64,000 bases of DNA from CAMPKL01 sp963817465 (lineage in GTDB: Bacteria; Acidobacteriota; Terriglobia; Bryobacterales; UBA6623). A model generated the notes under the pieces. The model searched no databases. It worked only from the letters and a program-made list of their open reading frames with translations, and was not told the origin of the DNA. The stretch's first letter is position 1, and the number at the start of each line of letters is the position of its first letter. The translations under genes and the position numbers were made by a program. This document shows positions 35,310-44,624 of this stretch, in pieces. The stretch is taken from positions 949,236-1,013,235 of the forward strand of contig CAWFOP010000014.1 of the NCBI GenBank assembly GCA_963817465.1. The letters run 5' to 3'.

Positions 35310-35738
35310 TTACTCGAGCGACACTCTCAGACCGTAGCGGAAGGCGACCGTGACGATGAGCGAGAGCACCGCTCCCACGACGTAGCTGCGCGGCCAAGCT
35401 TGTCCGACGACGCGGAGAAGCAGACTGAGATAGATGGCGGTCCGCAGAGCGAACCAACCGGTGCCCCAAAGTGCGAGATAGGCCATCGTCAGCAGCACGA
35501 CGCCGCCGACGATGTCGAGATGCTCGGCCGGAGGAGCGCTCGCGGTTTCGCCGGTCGAGCGGCGGGTTTGCCAGGCGAGCGCGGCGCTGAGCGTCAACAT
35601 GACCAAAGCGACGACCGCCGGGAAGAAGCCCGGACCGGGCTGACCGCTCACGCCGGCGGGCAGGGCCGCCGCTCCGGCAAGCAGTCCCAGGCTCAACGCG
35701 GCGAAGACGCCGACGACGATGAAATCGGCCTTTCTCAT
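35310..35738 (-). CDS. tctB: Tripartite tricarboxylate transporter, small permease
   Basis: 142 aa with four membrane segments (around 6-24, 38-58, 80-100 and 118-136), the TctB layout. Sequence conservation is low as usual; the position between tctC and tctA supports the call. Its ATG overlaps the tctC stop (ATGA). Confidence 0.85.
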   Translation of the reverse strand: MRKADFIVVGVFAALSLGLLAGAAALPAGVSGQPGPGFFPAVVALVMLTLSAALAWQTRRSTGETASAPPAEHLDIVGGVVLLTMAYLALWGTGWFALRTAIYLSLLLRVVGQAWPRSYVVGAVLSLIVTVAFRYGLRVSLE

Positions 35739-36689
35739 CGCTGCATTCTCAGCAGTCTCGGGATCTCTCCGCTGAAGAACTTCTCCTGCGCGAGCGCGAA
35801 CTTTTCAAACTCGTCGGAAGCCAAAAACTGCGGCTGCATGCCCCGCTCGCGGCAGAGCTTCTCCCATTCGGGGGTTTTATAGGCTTCACGGAACGCCTCG
35901 GAAAGTTGTCGGCGAATCTCGGCGGAGATGCCGGGGGGCCCGAAGAATCCGCTCCACGCGGGCGCGCCGATCTTATAGCCGAGCTCATAGGTCGTTGGCG
36001 TGTCGGGCATGACGCTCGCGCGTGTCTGCGTCGAAGACGGCCAAAGGCCGCAGCGCGCCGGATTGCACGTGGGAGATGACCTCGCCGACGCCGGCGATCA
36101 CGGCGTCGACGTGTCCGCCGAGCAGCGAGACGAGCGCGCCCGAGCTGCCGTTGTAGGGCAGATGGGTCACGCGAATGCCGGCGCCGTCCTCGAGCAACAG
36201 CGTGTTGAAGTGCCAGATCGAGCCGACGCCGGAGTTCGCCATGATCAGACCGCCCGGCTTTTGTTTGGCCGCCGCGATGAAGTCGGCGAACGTGCGCCAA
36301 GGCGCATCGCTGCGCACGACCAAAGCCGGAGGAGTCTTGGAAACCATGCAGATCAAGCTCATTTGACTCGGACCCACGTCGGCGTAGCCTAATGAGCGGA
36401 CCATCGCGATTTCGACGGGCGCATGGCCGATGGTATAGCCGTCGGGCGGTCGGCGGGTCACGTAGCTGAACGCCAATGCTCCGCTCGCGCCGGGTTTGTT
36501 TTCGCACACGATGGGGACGCCCATGCCCTTTTCGGCAAGACTCGCCATCATGCGCGATACGGTATCGGAAATTCCGCCGGGCGAGGCCTGCACGATGAGC
36601 TTGATCTCGCGCGAGGGGTAAGGTCCCGAGCGCTCCCCGCCGCAAGCCAGCAGCAGAACCGCCGCCAAGATGGGAATCAGACGCGACAC
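35735..36689 (-). pseudogene. tctC: Tripartite tricarboxylate transporter substrate-binding protein, frameshifted
   Basis: Bug-family periplasmic receptor. The GTG at 36689 gives a short lipoprotein signal (LIPILAAVLLLACGG with a lipobox Cys); a GTG at 36755 is also open but overlaps the upstream gene. Family motifs are VQASPGGISDTVSRMMA, VENKPG-like CENKPGASGALA and RVTHLPYNGSSGALVSLLGG. After LAVFDADTR at about 36015 the frame shifts by one extra base, and the last 90 residues continue as VMPDTPTTYELGYKIG to the normal end. With the extra base removed the protein is full length. Whether it is an error or a real loss decides if the transporter works. Confidence 0.8.
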
Positions 36690-36736
36690 AGCGGACCAGG
36701 ATAGCGAACGGCGCCGGAACTGCGAGCGGATCCCGA

Positions 36737-37333
36737 TCACCGAGGCAAGTTGCACTCGTAGACGAAGGCCGGAGGCAGATTGCGGATGATCATGCGGCGG
36801 TTGACGGACTGGAAATGCCGCCTGAGGATGTGCCGCACATCGAAGTAAATGGGACGCCCGTCTTCGATCCGCATGCGGTGCACGTATTGGAACTGCGTGA
36901 ACACGCTGGCGTCGTGCAGCATGGGCCGCAACTCCCTGAAAATGCGACTGACGGTGGTCTGATCCATGATGGTCAAGCCAAGCGACGACAGGACGGCGTC
37001 GATGCGGTCGAGGCCGCGGCGGCGTAGCTCGTCACCCGCTTCCTCGGCTCCGCAGGCGACGACCTCGAGGCGCGGGTCGTGTACTCGATTGCGAAGGTAG
37101 GTGACGAATCTCGGGTTCACCTCGAAGGCCAGCAGCTTGGCGCTGCGCGGCAAGGCGTCGAGCAATTCCCGCGTCATCACGCCGGTCCCGGGGCCGAACT
37201 CGACGACGACTCGAGCGTTGGCGAGCGGCAGCGGCTCGACCATCGCTTCGGCCAAAAATTTGGACGACGGCGCGATGGCCGCGGTAGCTTGAAAGTCGGC
37301 GAGCGCCTGGCTGGCAAAAACGGAGAGGCTCAT
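36737..37333 (-). CDS. SAM-dependent methyltransferase, phospholipid N-methyltransferase-like
   Basis: 198 aa. Motif I is VVEFGPGTGVMTREL (about residues 42-56), followed by LLAFEVNPRFVTYL and DAVLSSLGLTIMD. Together with an N-terminal helix carrying the substrate-side pattern AAIAPSSKFLAEAM, this is the layout of PmtA/KsgA-like enzymes. A lipid headgroup (phosphatidylethanolamine) is a likely substrate; an rRNA-type substrate is less likely because the C-terminal RNA domain is missing. It stands before tctC with little or no gap. Confidence 0.75.
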   Translation of the reverse strand: MSLSVFASQALADFQATAAIAPSSKFLAEAMVEPLPLANARVVVEFGPGTGVMTRELLDALPRSAKLLAFEVNPRFVTYLRNRVHDPRLEVVACGAEEAGDELRRRGLDRIDAVLSSLGLTIMDQTTVSRIFRELRPMLHDASVFTQFQYVHRMRIEDGRPIYFDVRHILRRHFQSVNRRMIIRNLPPAFVYECNLPR

Positions 37334-37485
37334 TCCTGGTCCACCGAATCGTACCAGATGTCAATGACTTTTCGTCGAAAGGGCTTCTTCGGCGGGCGAA
37401 CGGGCGACCAAGCGCCCGCGCCGCCGACAACCGCCCGGGGACCGTCGTTTGCTTGCGATACGATGTCCAAGATATCCCTCTTCTT

Positions 37486-37525
37486 CTATTCTGCGGCGCG
37501 ATCGCCTATTCCGCGGCGCGATCGG
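37486..37525 (+). repeat. 20-bp tandem duplication upstream of pyrE
   Basis: Two adjacent 20-bp units (CTATTCTGCGGCGCGATCGC and CTATTCCGCGGCGCGATCGG, 18/20 identical), ending 15 bp before the pyrE ATG. The period is about two helical turns. Could be an operator or a simple duplication. Confidence 0.6.
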
Positions 37526-37540
37526 GGGACACTTGATTTG

Positions 37541-38101
37541 ATGGATGCGAACCTAGAAAGACTCAAGACTCTGCTGCGGAAGCACTCGGTCCACTACGGC
37601 GATTTCGTCTTGGCGTCCGGCAAGCGCAGCAACGTCTACGTGGACTGCCGCCTGACGACCCTGCGGGCTGAGGCGATGCCGCTGATCGGCCGCGCGGTCT
37701 TGGACCGCATCGAGGCGCGAGGCTGGCGCGCCGAGCTAGTCGGCGGGTTGACGCTCGGCGCCGATCCGGTCGTTTCAGCGGTCGCGCGCGAAAGCCTCGA
37801 AACGGACCAGGTCCTCAACGGGTTCTTGGTCCGCAAGGAATCAAAGGGTCATGGCCGCGAGCAATTCGTCGAGGGGATCCGCGATGGCTCCGGCCAGCGG
37901 GCGATCGTCGTCGAAGACGTCTGCTCAACGGGCGGCTCGGCGCTGAGGGCCATCGAGCGCGCGCGCGACTTCGGCTTCGAGGTGGTCGGAGCGGTTTGCC
38001 TGGTGGACCGTGAGATGGGCGGCCGCGAGGCGATCGAGGCCGCCGGCTGCGGCTTCGAATACGTGTTTCTGATGAAGGACTTGCTCGATCCCGAGCGCTA
38101 G
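37541..38101 (+). CDS. pyrE: Orotate phosphoribosyltransferase
   Basis: Converts orotate and PRPP to OMP in pyrimidine synthesis. 186 aa from the ATG at 37541. The PRPP loop is IVVEDVCSTGGSAL; SGKRSNVYVDCRL and the flexible-loop KESKGHGR (with catalytic Lys/His) are also present. The ATG lies just after the 20-bp tandem repeat. No other pyr gene is nearby. Confidence 0.94.
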   Translation: MDANLERLKTLLRKHSVHYGDFVLASGKRSNVYVDCRLTTLRAEAMPLIGRAVLDRIEARGWRAELVGGLTLGADPVVSAVARESLETDQVLNGFLVRKESKGHGREQFVEGIRDGSGQRAIVVEDVCSTGGSALRAIERARDFGFEVVGAVCLVDREMGGREAIEAAGCGFEYVFLMKDLLDPER

Positions 38102-38118
38102 GCCGAGGGGGCGCGCTC

Positions 38119-39681
38119 TCACGCGATTTCCGCCGGCGCCGTCCGCCGCACCAGGCTGCGCCCCTCCATCTCGGCGGGAATCGGGATGTCGAGCAATTCG
38201 AGCACGGTCGGGGCCACGTCCATGGCGCTCGGCAGGTCGTCGCCGAAGGTCGCCTTGCCCCGAGGCGTTCGCATGGCGAGGAATCCGCGCGCGTCGTGAC
38301 CGCCGGTGCGCAGGTCGTGGTGGCCGCCGGACACGGTCCCGTATCCGGGAGAGCGAACGGCTTCGATCCAAGTCTCGCTGCTCCACATCGCGCAGACGTC
38401 GGGAAGGATGTCGATGTAGGGCCCGTGGTGCGTGTCGCGCAGGCGCGAGGTGTGGCGGATGGCGGCTTTTCCCGTCGCCGGGTTGATGAGATCCTTCAAG
38501 CGCGCTTCGAGGAACGAGCAAACGGCCTCGTATTCTTCGCCCGGTTCGACGATGCCCTCCGGATCGCGGCCCTTCAGGTTCACCCGGAAGGCCGGGTTGA
38601 GATCGTTGTTGGGCACATAGTTGACGCGCGCGGCCGGATCCAGCTTTTTCGAGCCCATCACACGGCAGACGATTGCGTCCTCGATGCTCTTGGGAAGCAT
38701 GCTCTTGACGGCGTATTGGAACTGGATGGGGATCTTCTCCTTGAGCACTTCGACGAAGCCCCGGCGGATCTCGATGTGCGGTTCAGGACCGCTCGTGGGT
38801 TCGGCGTTCTTTGGCCCGGACAGACCCCAGAGCTTCAGCAGCGTCGGCAGCAAATCGCGGCCGTGATACTGCGCGGTCATGCCGTGTCCGGAGAAAACGA
38901 TGACATTCGTCTCCGGGCCGGCCAGGTCGATCAGCTTGCCGACCTCGTCGTCGACCGCGGCGTAAATGTCGCACATCGCCGATTGCAGACCGTAGCGATC
39001 TTGGGGATCGTGCAGCGGATGCCGCGGGTCGTAGATGTGCCAAAACTGATGTCCAGCGCAATGGGTCTCCGAGAATGCAGCGAAGAACAGGTCCCAGGAC
39101 TCGCGCTCGAGCAGCCAGCGCAGCAGCTCGCCTCGGCGGCGCACGCCGGCGATGAGGTCCTTGCGTAGTTGAACGTAGTCGCTGGGCTTGCGGCCGTGGT
39201 TGTCGCAGGAGTGGATGGGATAGTCGCCGATCTTGCGGCGAATCTCGTCGAACAGTTCGGGAGGATTCGCGGCTCGATCGCAATGGGTCGCATGCGCGCC
39301 CCAGTTGGCTAGTTGAACGCCCGGGAAGCCGTCCGTCAATCCCGTCTTCGGCGGGTCGATGACGGCGCAGCGCTTACCGCACTCGGACAGGGTGAGCCAG
39401 AACTGCTTCCCTCGCGCCGTGTCTTCGACCAACTCGAGATTTTGCGAGTTGAGCTTCGGCTGGATGTAGTAGTACTTGCCGAAGGCGGCCGAATTCGCGC
39501 TGGTGTAGACCGACGGCCAAACTTCGTCGGGGAACTCCTCGGCGGCTGAGCGCAAGTCCGATGTCGCGCCTGCGCCGATCAGCGCGGCCAGGCGCGGCAG
39601 GCGGCCTTCCGCGGCCCAGCGGCGAATCAGCGAGGGCTCGGCCGCGTCGAGAGCCAGCAGCAACACTCGAGGGGGGGCCAT
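38119..39681 (-). CDS. Alkaline-phosphatase-superfamily phosphodiesterase
   Basis: 520 aa, type I phosphodiesterase/nucleotide pyrophosphatase (PF01663) layout. LLLALDAAEPSLIRRW gives the first metal Asp, VWPSVYTSANSA the nucleophile Ser/Thr region, DLFFAAFSETHCAGHQFWHI, VIVFSGHGMTAQYHG and SGGHHDLRTGGHDARGF further metal His/Asp. No signal peptide is evident. It is translated 4 bp after a family 2 glycosyltransferase, so it may process a phosphorylated or nucleotide-linked glycan; that is inference. Confidence 0.85.
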   Translation of the reverse strand: MAPPRVLLLALDAAEPSLIRRWAAEGRLPRLAALIGAGATSDLRSAAEEFPDEVWPSVYTSANSAAFGKYYYIQPKLNSQNLELVEDTARGKQFWLTLSECGKRCAVIDPPKTGLTDGFPGVQLANWGAHATHCDRAANPPELFDEIRRKIGDYPIHSCDNHGRKPSDYVQLRKDLIAGVRRRGELLRWLLERESWDLFFAAFSETHCAGHQFWHIYDPRHPLHDPQDRYGLQSAMCDIYAAVDDEVGKLIDLAGPETNVIVFSGHGMTAQYHGRDLLPTLLKLWGLSGPKNAEPTSGPEPHIEIRRGFVEVLKEKIPIQFQYAVKSMLPKSIEDAIVCRVMGSKKLDPAARVNYVPNNDLNPAFRVNLKGRDPEGIVEPGEEYEAVCSFLEARLKDLINPATGKAAIRHTSRLRDTHHGPYIDILPDVCAMWSSETWIEAVRSPGYGTVSGGHHDLRTGGHDARGFLAMRTPRGKATFGDDLPSAMDVAPTVLELLDIPIPAEMEGRSLVRRTAPAEIA

Positions 39682-39685
39682 CGGC

Positions 39686-40765
39686 TCAGGACCCCTTCGC
39701 GGTCGCCGCGATCGTGTCGGGCGTCGGCGTATGCTCGACCCCGGAGTATTGCGGAGCCGGGGAACGGTCGCGCGGCAAAGTCGGTGAAACCAGACCGATC
39801 AAATAGCCCGACCCGCAAATGAAGTAGTGAATCATCAGGCCGCCGAGCGCGCCCGCCGCGAACAGCCAGCCGCGCTTGCGGCGAATGAAACCAAGCAGTC
39901 CGGCGTTGAAGCCGACCAATCCGACCAGGGCGAGCAAGCCCCCGACCAGCGCCCAAGGGGAAAACGGAGCCATCGCTAAGCAAAGCAGGACCGCGGCGGT
40001 GAGGATGACGCTGCGGCGCCCGTTGCGATTGGTGTTGAGCTTGCCCAGCTCGGCGCGGCCGACGCGAATCAGCCGCGTCCACGGAATGGCGCGGTGAATC
40101 AGGTCGGAGCGCACGAGTCGGTGAAGCGAATAACGCTTGAGATGCTCGACCTGCACGTCCTTGACCAGGCGGATGCGGTAGCCGCGCTTGATGAGGGCGT
40201 TGCCGAACTCGATGTCTTCGCAGGCCAGCACGCTGACGTCGAAGCCTTCGAGATCCTCGAACGTCTCGCGCCATATAGCTCCGCAGCCGCTCCAGAAGCT
40301 CGTCTGATAGTCCTCGCCGTGTTGGTGCGTGTAGTAGTGCTGATAGTTCTTGAATTGGCTCCAAAACCCCGGAGCGCTCGTTTCGGGCGTGTAGGTTCCG
40401 AAGAAAACCTTCTCGCCGGACGCCAGGGTGCGCAGGCCCAGCCCAATGGTGTCGGGCCGCAGCAGGCAATCCGCGTCGATGAAGAAGAATACGTCGCCGC
40501 GCGCGGCGACGGCGCCCACGTTGCGGGCGTACGCGGCCCCGCGCCGTACCGCGTATTCGATTACGCGGATGCCGGGATGATTCCGCGCAACTTCGCTGGT
40601 GCCGTCAGTGCAGCCGTCGCAGACCACGATAATCTCGAGGGGCGTGACGCTCGAAGCGGCATAAGAGTCGAGGCAGCGCTTCAGGGTCGACTCGGCGTTG
40701 TACGCCGGGATGATCACCGAAACGGACGGATCGACTGTTGTTTTTGTCGGGCGAGCTTCCGACAT
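39686..40765 (-). CDS. Family 2 glycosyltransferase with C-terminal membrane segments
   Basis: 359 aa. GT-A fold with VSVIIPAYNAESTLKRCLDS, the metal-binding DxD as FFIDADCLLRPD, and acceptor-side VLACEDIEFGNALIKRGYR (ED motif). Three hydrophobic segments near residues 255-345 anchor it to the inner membrane. It makes a surface glycan or lipid-linked sugar of unknown type. First gene of a two-gene unit with the phosphodiesterase, divergent from purH. Confidence 0.87.
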   Translation of the reverse strand: MSEARPTKTTVDPSVSVIIPAYNAESTLKRCLDSYAASSVTPLEIIVVCDGCTDGTSEVARNHPGIRVIEYAVRRGAAYARNVGAVAARGDVFFFIDADCLLRPDTIGLGLRTLASGEKVFFGTYTPETSAPGFWSQFKNYQHYYTHQHGEDYQTSFWSGCGAIWRETFEDLEGFDVSVLACEDIEFGNALIKRGYRIRLVKDVQVEHLKRYSLHRLVRSDLIHRAIPWTRLIRVGRAELGKLNTNRNGRRSVILTAAVLLCLAMAPFSPWALVGGLLALVGLVGFNAGLLGFIRRKRGWLFAAGALGGLMIHYFICGSGYLIGLVSPTLPRDRSPAPQYSGVEHTPTPDTIAATAKGS

Positions 40766-40861
40766 CGATAGAAATAGCGGGTTGGACTACCGGCCAGCCT
40801 TGAATTGTATCACCCGCAAGTGGGACTTCGGCCCGCAAGCTAGAATAGTCCGTTTCAAGCC

Positions 40862-42409
40862 ATGAGCAAGATTCGCCGCGCCCTGTTGAGCGTCACAGAC
40901 AAGTCCGGCCTCGCCGCCTTCGCCCAGCGTCTCGCCGGCCACGGGGTCGAGCTGATCTCGACCGGCGGCACAGCTAAGCTGCTGCGCGACAGCGGCCTCG
41001 AGGTCAAGGATGTCGCCGAAGCGACCGGCTTCCCCGAGATGCTCGACGGCAGAGTGAAGACCCTTCACCCGAACATCGCCGGGGGCGTTTTGGCGATTCG
41101 GTCGAACGCCGAGCACATGAGCGCTCTCGAGCGGCACGGCATCGAGCCGATCGACATGGTGGTGGTGAACCTCTACGCCTTTGAGCAAACGGCGGCGAAG
41201 CCCGGCGCGACCTTCGAGGAAATTGTCGAAAACATCGATATCGGAGGGCCGACCGTGATCCGGGCCGCCGCGAAGAACTACCGCGACGTGGCGGTGGTGA
41301 CCACGCCGGCCGACTATGACGCGATCGCCGACGAGCTCGACGCTCATTCGGGCGCGCTGTCGCTCGAGACGCATTGGCGCTTGGCGCAAACGGCTTTCGT
41401 GCTCACCGCGACCTACGATCGCGCCATCAGCACGACGCTTGCCCGGCTCGAAGTGACGGGCGAGCGGGCGCAAGCCGGCGAATTGCCGGAAATCCTGAAC
41501 GTCTTCGCGCCGCTCAAACAGTCCCTACGCTACGGGGAAAATCCACACCAGCAGGCGGGCCTGTACGGCACCGGCGCGCCGGGCGTAGCGGCCGCCAAGC
41601 AATTGCACGGCAAGGAGCTGTCGTACAACAACCTGGTCGATCTCGATGCCTGCTGGGCGCTGATCCAGGAGTTCGACAAGCCGGCGGTCGCCATCATCAA
41701 ACACACCAACCCTTGCGGCTGCGCCGAGCAAGACTCGCTTGTCGAAGCCTACAAGAAGGCGCTGGAGTGTGATCCGGTGTCGGCCTTCGGGTCGGTGATT
41801 GCGGTCAACCGTGAAGTCGACGCGGACACGGCCGCGGAGATGTCGAATCTATTCGTCGAAGCGATCGCGGCGCCTTCATTCAGCAAGAAGGCGCTCGAGA
41901 TCCTAACCAAGAAGAAGAACATCCGCTTGGTCGAGATCGGCGCCACGGCGCCGAGCCTGGCGGTCAAAAGCATCTCGGGCGGTTTTCTGGTGCAGACCGA
42001 AGACCGCCGCGAGACCAGCCCTGACGGTTGGAAAGTGGTCACGGAACGACAGCCGACCGAGGATGAGCAAGTCGCGCTCGAGTTCGCCTGGAAAGTCGTC
42101 AAGCACGTCAAGTCGAACGCCATCCTCTACTGCCGCCCCGGTCAGACGGTCGGCGTGGGCGCGGGGCAAATGAGCCGCGTCGACTCGGCGCGCCTCGGCG
42201 CCTCGAAGGCGCATCTGCCCATCGCGGGGTCGGCGGTCGCCTCCGACGCATTCTTCCCCTTCGCCGACGGCGTCGAGGAGTTGGCGAAGGCGGGCGCGAC
42301 GGCCGTCATTCAGCCGGGCGGCTCGGTCCGCGACGAAGAAGTGATCGCCGCGGCGAACCGCCTGGGGCTGACGATGGTGTTCACCGGCGTGCGGCACTTC
42401 CGGCACTAA
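40862..42409 (+). CDS. purH: Bifunctional AICAR transformylase/IMP cyclohydrolase
   Basis: Last two steps of IMP synthesis. 515 aa. The N-terminal cyclohydrolase (MGS fold) has STGGTAKLLRDSGLEV and GRVKTLHPNIAGGVLA. The transformylase domain has RYGENPHQQAG, the catalytic Lys-His in IKHTNPCGCAE, and ends FTGVRHFRH. A TAGAAT box lies 20 nt upstream of the ATG. Its last 29 nt overlap the convergent hldD gene. Confidence 0.97.
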   Translation: MSKIRRALLSVTDKSGLAAFAQRLAGHGVELISTGGTAKLLRDSGLEVKDVAEATGFPEMLDGRVKTLHPNIAGGVLAIRSNAEHMSALERHGIEPIDMVVVNLYAFEQTAAKPGATFEEIVENIDIGGPTVIRAAAKNYRDVAVVTTPADYDAIADELDAHSGALSLETHWRLAQTAFVLTATYDRAISTTLARLEVTGERAQAGELPEILNVFAPLKQSLRYGENPHQQAGLYGTGAPGVAAAKQLHGKELSYNNLVDLDACWALIQEFDKPAVAIIKHTNPCGCAEQDSLVEAYKKALECDPVSAFGSVIAVNREVDADTAAEMSNLFVEAIAAPSFSKKALEILTKKKNIRLVEIGATAPSLAVKSISGGFLVQTEDRRETSPDGWKVVTERQPTEDEQVALEFAWKVVKHVKSNAILYCRPGQTVGVGAGQMSRVDSARLGASKAHLPIAGSAVASDAFFPFADGVEELAKAGATAVIQPGGSVRDEEVIAAANRLGLTMVFTGVRHFRH

Positions 42410-43454
42410 GGCCGGTTCCGACGCCGAGATTCGGGAGCGGAGTCTCGGCGCCCGGATCAAGCCTGCGGTCGTGCGCCAGGTAGTTCTTCACGTAATCGGA
42501 GACGGCGTTCTCGAGAGGGCTGATTTCAGCCCGGTAGCCGGCGTTCCGGAGCTTGCCGATCTCGGCTTGGGTGAAGTATTGATACTTCTCTCGCAAGGTC
42601 GCCGGCATGTCGATGAACTCGATGCGCGGCTTGCGCCCCATGGCTTCGAAGATCGCGCTGGCGAGGTCGAGCCAGGTGCGCGCTTGGCCGGAACCGAGGT
42701 TATAAAGCCCGCCGCCGTCGAGCTGTTCGGCCAGGAAGAGAGTCATCCCGACCGCGTCCTTCACGTAGAGGAAATCGCGCTGCTGGCAGCCGTCGGCGAA
42801 ATCCGCGCGATTGCTCTTGAACAGCTTGACGACTCCTTCGGCGAGGATCTGGTGATAGGCCTTGTGGACGACGCTGCGCATGTCGCCTTTGTGCCCTTCA
42901 TTGGGTCCGAAGACGTTGAAATACTTGAGTCCGGTCAGCCGCTCGAGCAGTCCGCTGCGCTCGGCCCAGCAGTCGAACAGGTGCTTGGAATAGCCGTACA
43001 TGTTGAGCGGCCGCAAATCGCTGAGCGGGCGGCTCTCGGTAAGGCCTTCCTCGAGCCGGCCGTAGGTCGCCGCCGACGACGCGTAGAGAAAGCGCACGTT
43101 TCGTTCGACCGCCCAGAGGGCGAGCTTCTTCGTGTACTCGAAGTTGTTCGCGATCAAATAAGCGGCGTCGGTCTCGGTGGTCGAGGAGCAGGCTCCAAGA
43201 TGGAACACCGTGCGGATGCCGTCGAGCGCCGGGTCGCCGCCGCCGACCATCCGCTCCAGATGATCGGCCTCGACGTAATCGGCGAAGCGCAGCCCGGTCA
43301 GGTTTTTCCACTTTTCGCTGCTGCGCAGGCGGTCGGCCGCCAAGATGTCTTCGTGCCCGCGGCGATTGAGCTCCCAGATCAGGGCGCTGCCGATGAAGCC
43401 TGCTCCGCCGGTCACGAGGATGCGGCCTTCGCCGAGGTTGTGCATGGCTGACAT
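42381..43454 (-). CDS. hldD: ADP-L-glycero-D-manno-heptose 6-epimerase
   Basis: Makes the heptose donor for lipopolysaccharide inner core. 357 aa, extended SDR fold. NAD motif GGAGFIGSALIWEL; HLGACSSTTETDAAYLIANN and the YxxxK of YGYSKHLFDCW with the family-specific NVFGPNEGHKGDMRSV and GCQQRDFLYVKD identify HldD rather than GalE. A tail of about 25 residues beyond the usual end is the part that overlaps purH. With lptD nearby it supports an LPS-type envelope. Confidence 0.95.
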   Translation of the reverse strand: MSAMHNLGEGRILVTGGAGFIGSALIWELNRRGHEDILAADRLRSSEKWKNLTGLRFADYVEADHLERMVGGGDPALDGIRTVFHLGACSSTTETDAAYLIANNFEYTKKLALWAVERNVRFLYASSAATYGRLEEGLTESRPLSDLRPLNMYGYSKHLFDCWAERSGLLERLTGLKYFNVFGPNEGHKGDMRSVVHKAYHQILAEGVVKLFKSNRADFADGCQQRDFLYVKDAVGMTLFLAEQLDGGGLYNLGSGQARTWLDLASAIFEAMGRKPRIEFIDMPATLREKYQYFTQAEIGKLRNAGYRAEISPLENAVSDYVKNYLAHDRRLDPGAETPLPNLGVGTGLSAGSAARR

Positions 43455-43495
43455 TGTTGCGGAAAAGGCCGCTCGCTAGCTAGCGTGTAACCAGC

Positions 43496-44470
43496 ATGTC
43501 CGGGGCAATCAGCGAGTTCATCAGTCACCACTATCGCCACTTCAACGCGGCCACTTTGAAAGAAGCGTCGCAAGCCTACGTGCGTCATTTGGAGTACGGC
43601 GGAAAGATGTTCGTCACGGTGGCGGGCGCGATGAGCACGGCGGAGCTGGGAATCTCGCTCGCCGAGATGATTCGCCGCGAAAAAGTGCATGGCATCTGTT
43701 GCACCGGCGCGAACCTGGAGGAAGACGTCTTCAACCTCGTGGCGCACGACTACTATCAGCGCATTCCGGCTTGGCGGACGCAGACGCCGCAGGCCGACAA
43801 AGAGCTGCTCGATCGTCACCTCAACCGCGTGACCGACACCTGCATTCCCGAGGAAGAGGCGATGCGCCGCATCGAACGCGAGATTCTCGAGGAATGGAAG
43901 GCCGCTGACGTCAAGGGCGAGAGCTACCTGCCGGCGGAGTTTTTCTTTCGCATCCTCGATCGCGAGAGCGTCCAAAACTCGTTTCAGATCGACCCGAAGA
44001 ACAGTTGGCTGCTGGCCGCTAAAGAGATGAAGATTCCCATCTTCGTCCCAGGTTGGGAGGACTCGACGCTCGGCAACATCTTTGCGGCGCGCTGCTACGA
44101 GGGAGTGATTCGGAATCCGCGGGTCATCAAGAGCGGGGTCGAGACCATGATGGAGCTGATCACCTGGTACGACCAAACGTCGAAGGACAGCGCGGTGGGC
44201 TTCTTCCAGATCGGCGGCGGCATCGCGGGGGACTTTCCGATTTGCGTCGTGCCGCTGATGCGCCAGGACCTGCGCCGCGCCGACATCAAGCATTGGGGCT
44301 ACTTCTGCCAGATCAGCGACTCGACGATGAGCTTCGGCTCCTATTCCGGCGCGCCCCCCAACGAGAAGATCACCTGGGACAAGCTCGACGTCGACACGCC
44401 GTCGTTCATCATCGAGTCCGACGCGTCGATCGTGGCTCCGCTGATCTTCGCCTGGGTGCTCGAGTGGTAG
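43496..44470 (+). CDS. Deoxyhypusine synthase-family protein
   Basis: 324 aa. The deoxyhypusine synthase fold: NAD-binding GGGIAGDFPI, THYHGICCTGANLEEDV-like region (VHGICCTGANLEEDVFNL), and the active-site Lys segment ITWDKLDVDT, which aligns with the WGK of eukaryotic enzymes. Eukaryotic and archaeal forms put aminobutyl from spermidine on eIF5A; bacteria have no eIF5A. Bacterial relatives may make homospermidine or modify another target; function here is open. It is divergent from hldD with only 41 bp between. Confidence 0.87.
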   Translation: MSGAISEFISHHYRHFNAATLKEASQAYVRHLEYGGKMFVTVAGAMSTAELGISLAEMIRREKVHGICCTGANLEEDVFNLVAHDYYQRIPAWRTQTPQADKELLDRHLNRVTDTCIPEEEAMRRIEREILEEWKAADVKGESYLPAEFFFRILDRESVQNSFQIDPKNSWLLAAKEMKIPIFVPGWEDSTLGNIFAARCYEGVIRNPRVIKSGVETMMELITWYDQTSKDSAVGFFQIGGGIAGDFPICVVPLMRQDLRRADIKHWGYFCQISDSTMSFGSYSGAPPNEKITWDKLDVDTPSFIIESDASIVAPLIFAWVLEW

Positions 44471-44624
44471 CGTCCGTTTGACAAGGCGTAGAGGTCGTGG
44501 GCGGGCGTGAAGGTCTTCAGCGGCGCAGGTCGCGTGCGCCGTCGGCCCCGGCGGTGCTACGGTCAAATTTGACGGGTTGGCACAACCGGAAACGCCTCGC
44601 CGGGGTCGGGCGTAATCCACTCCT

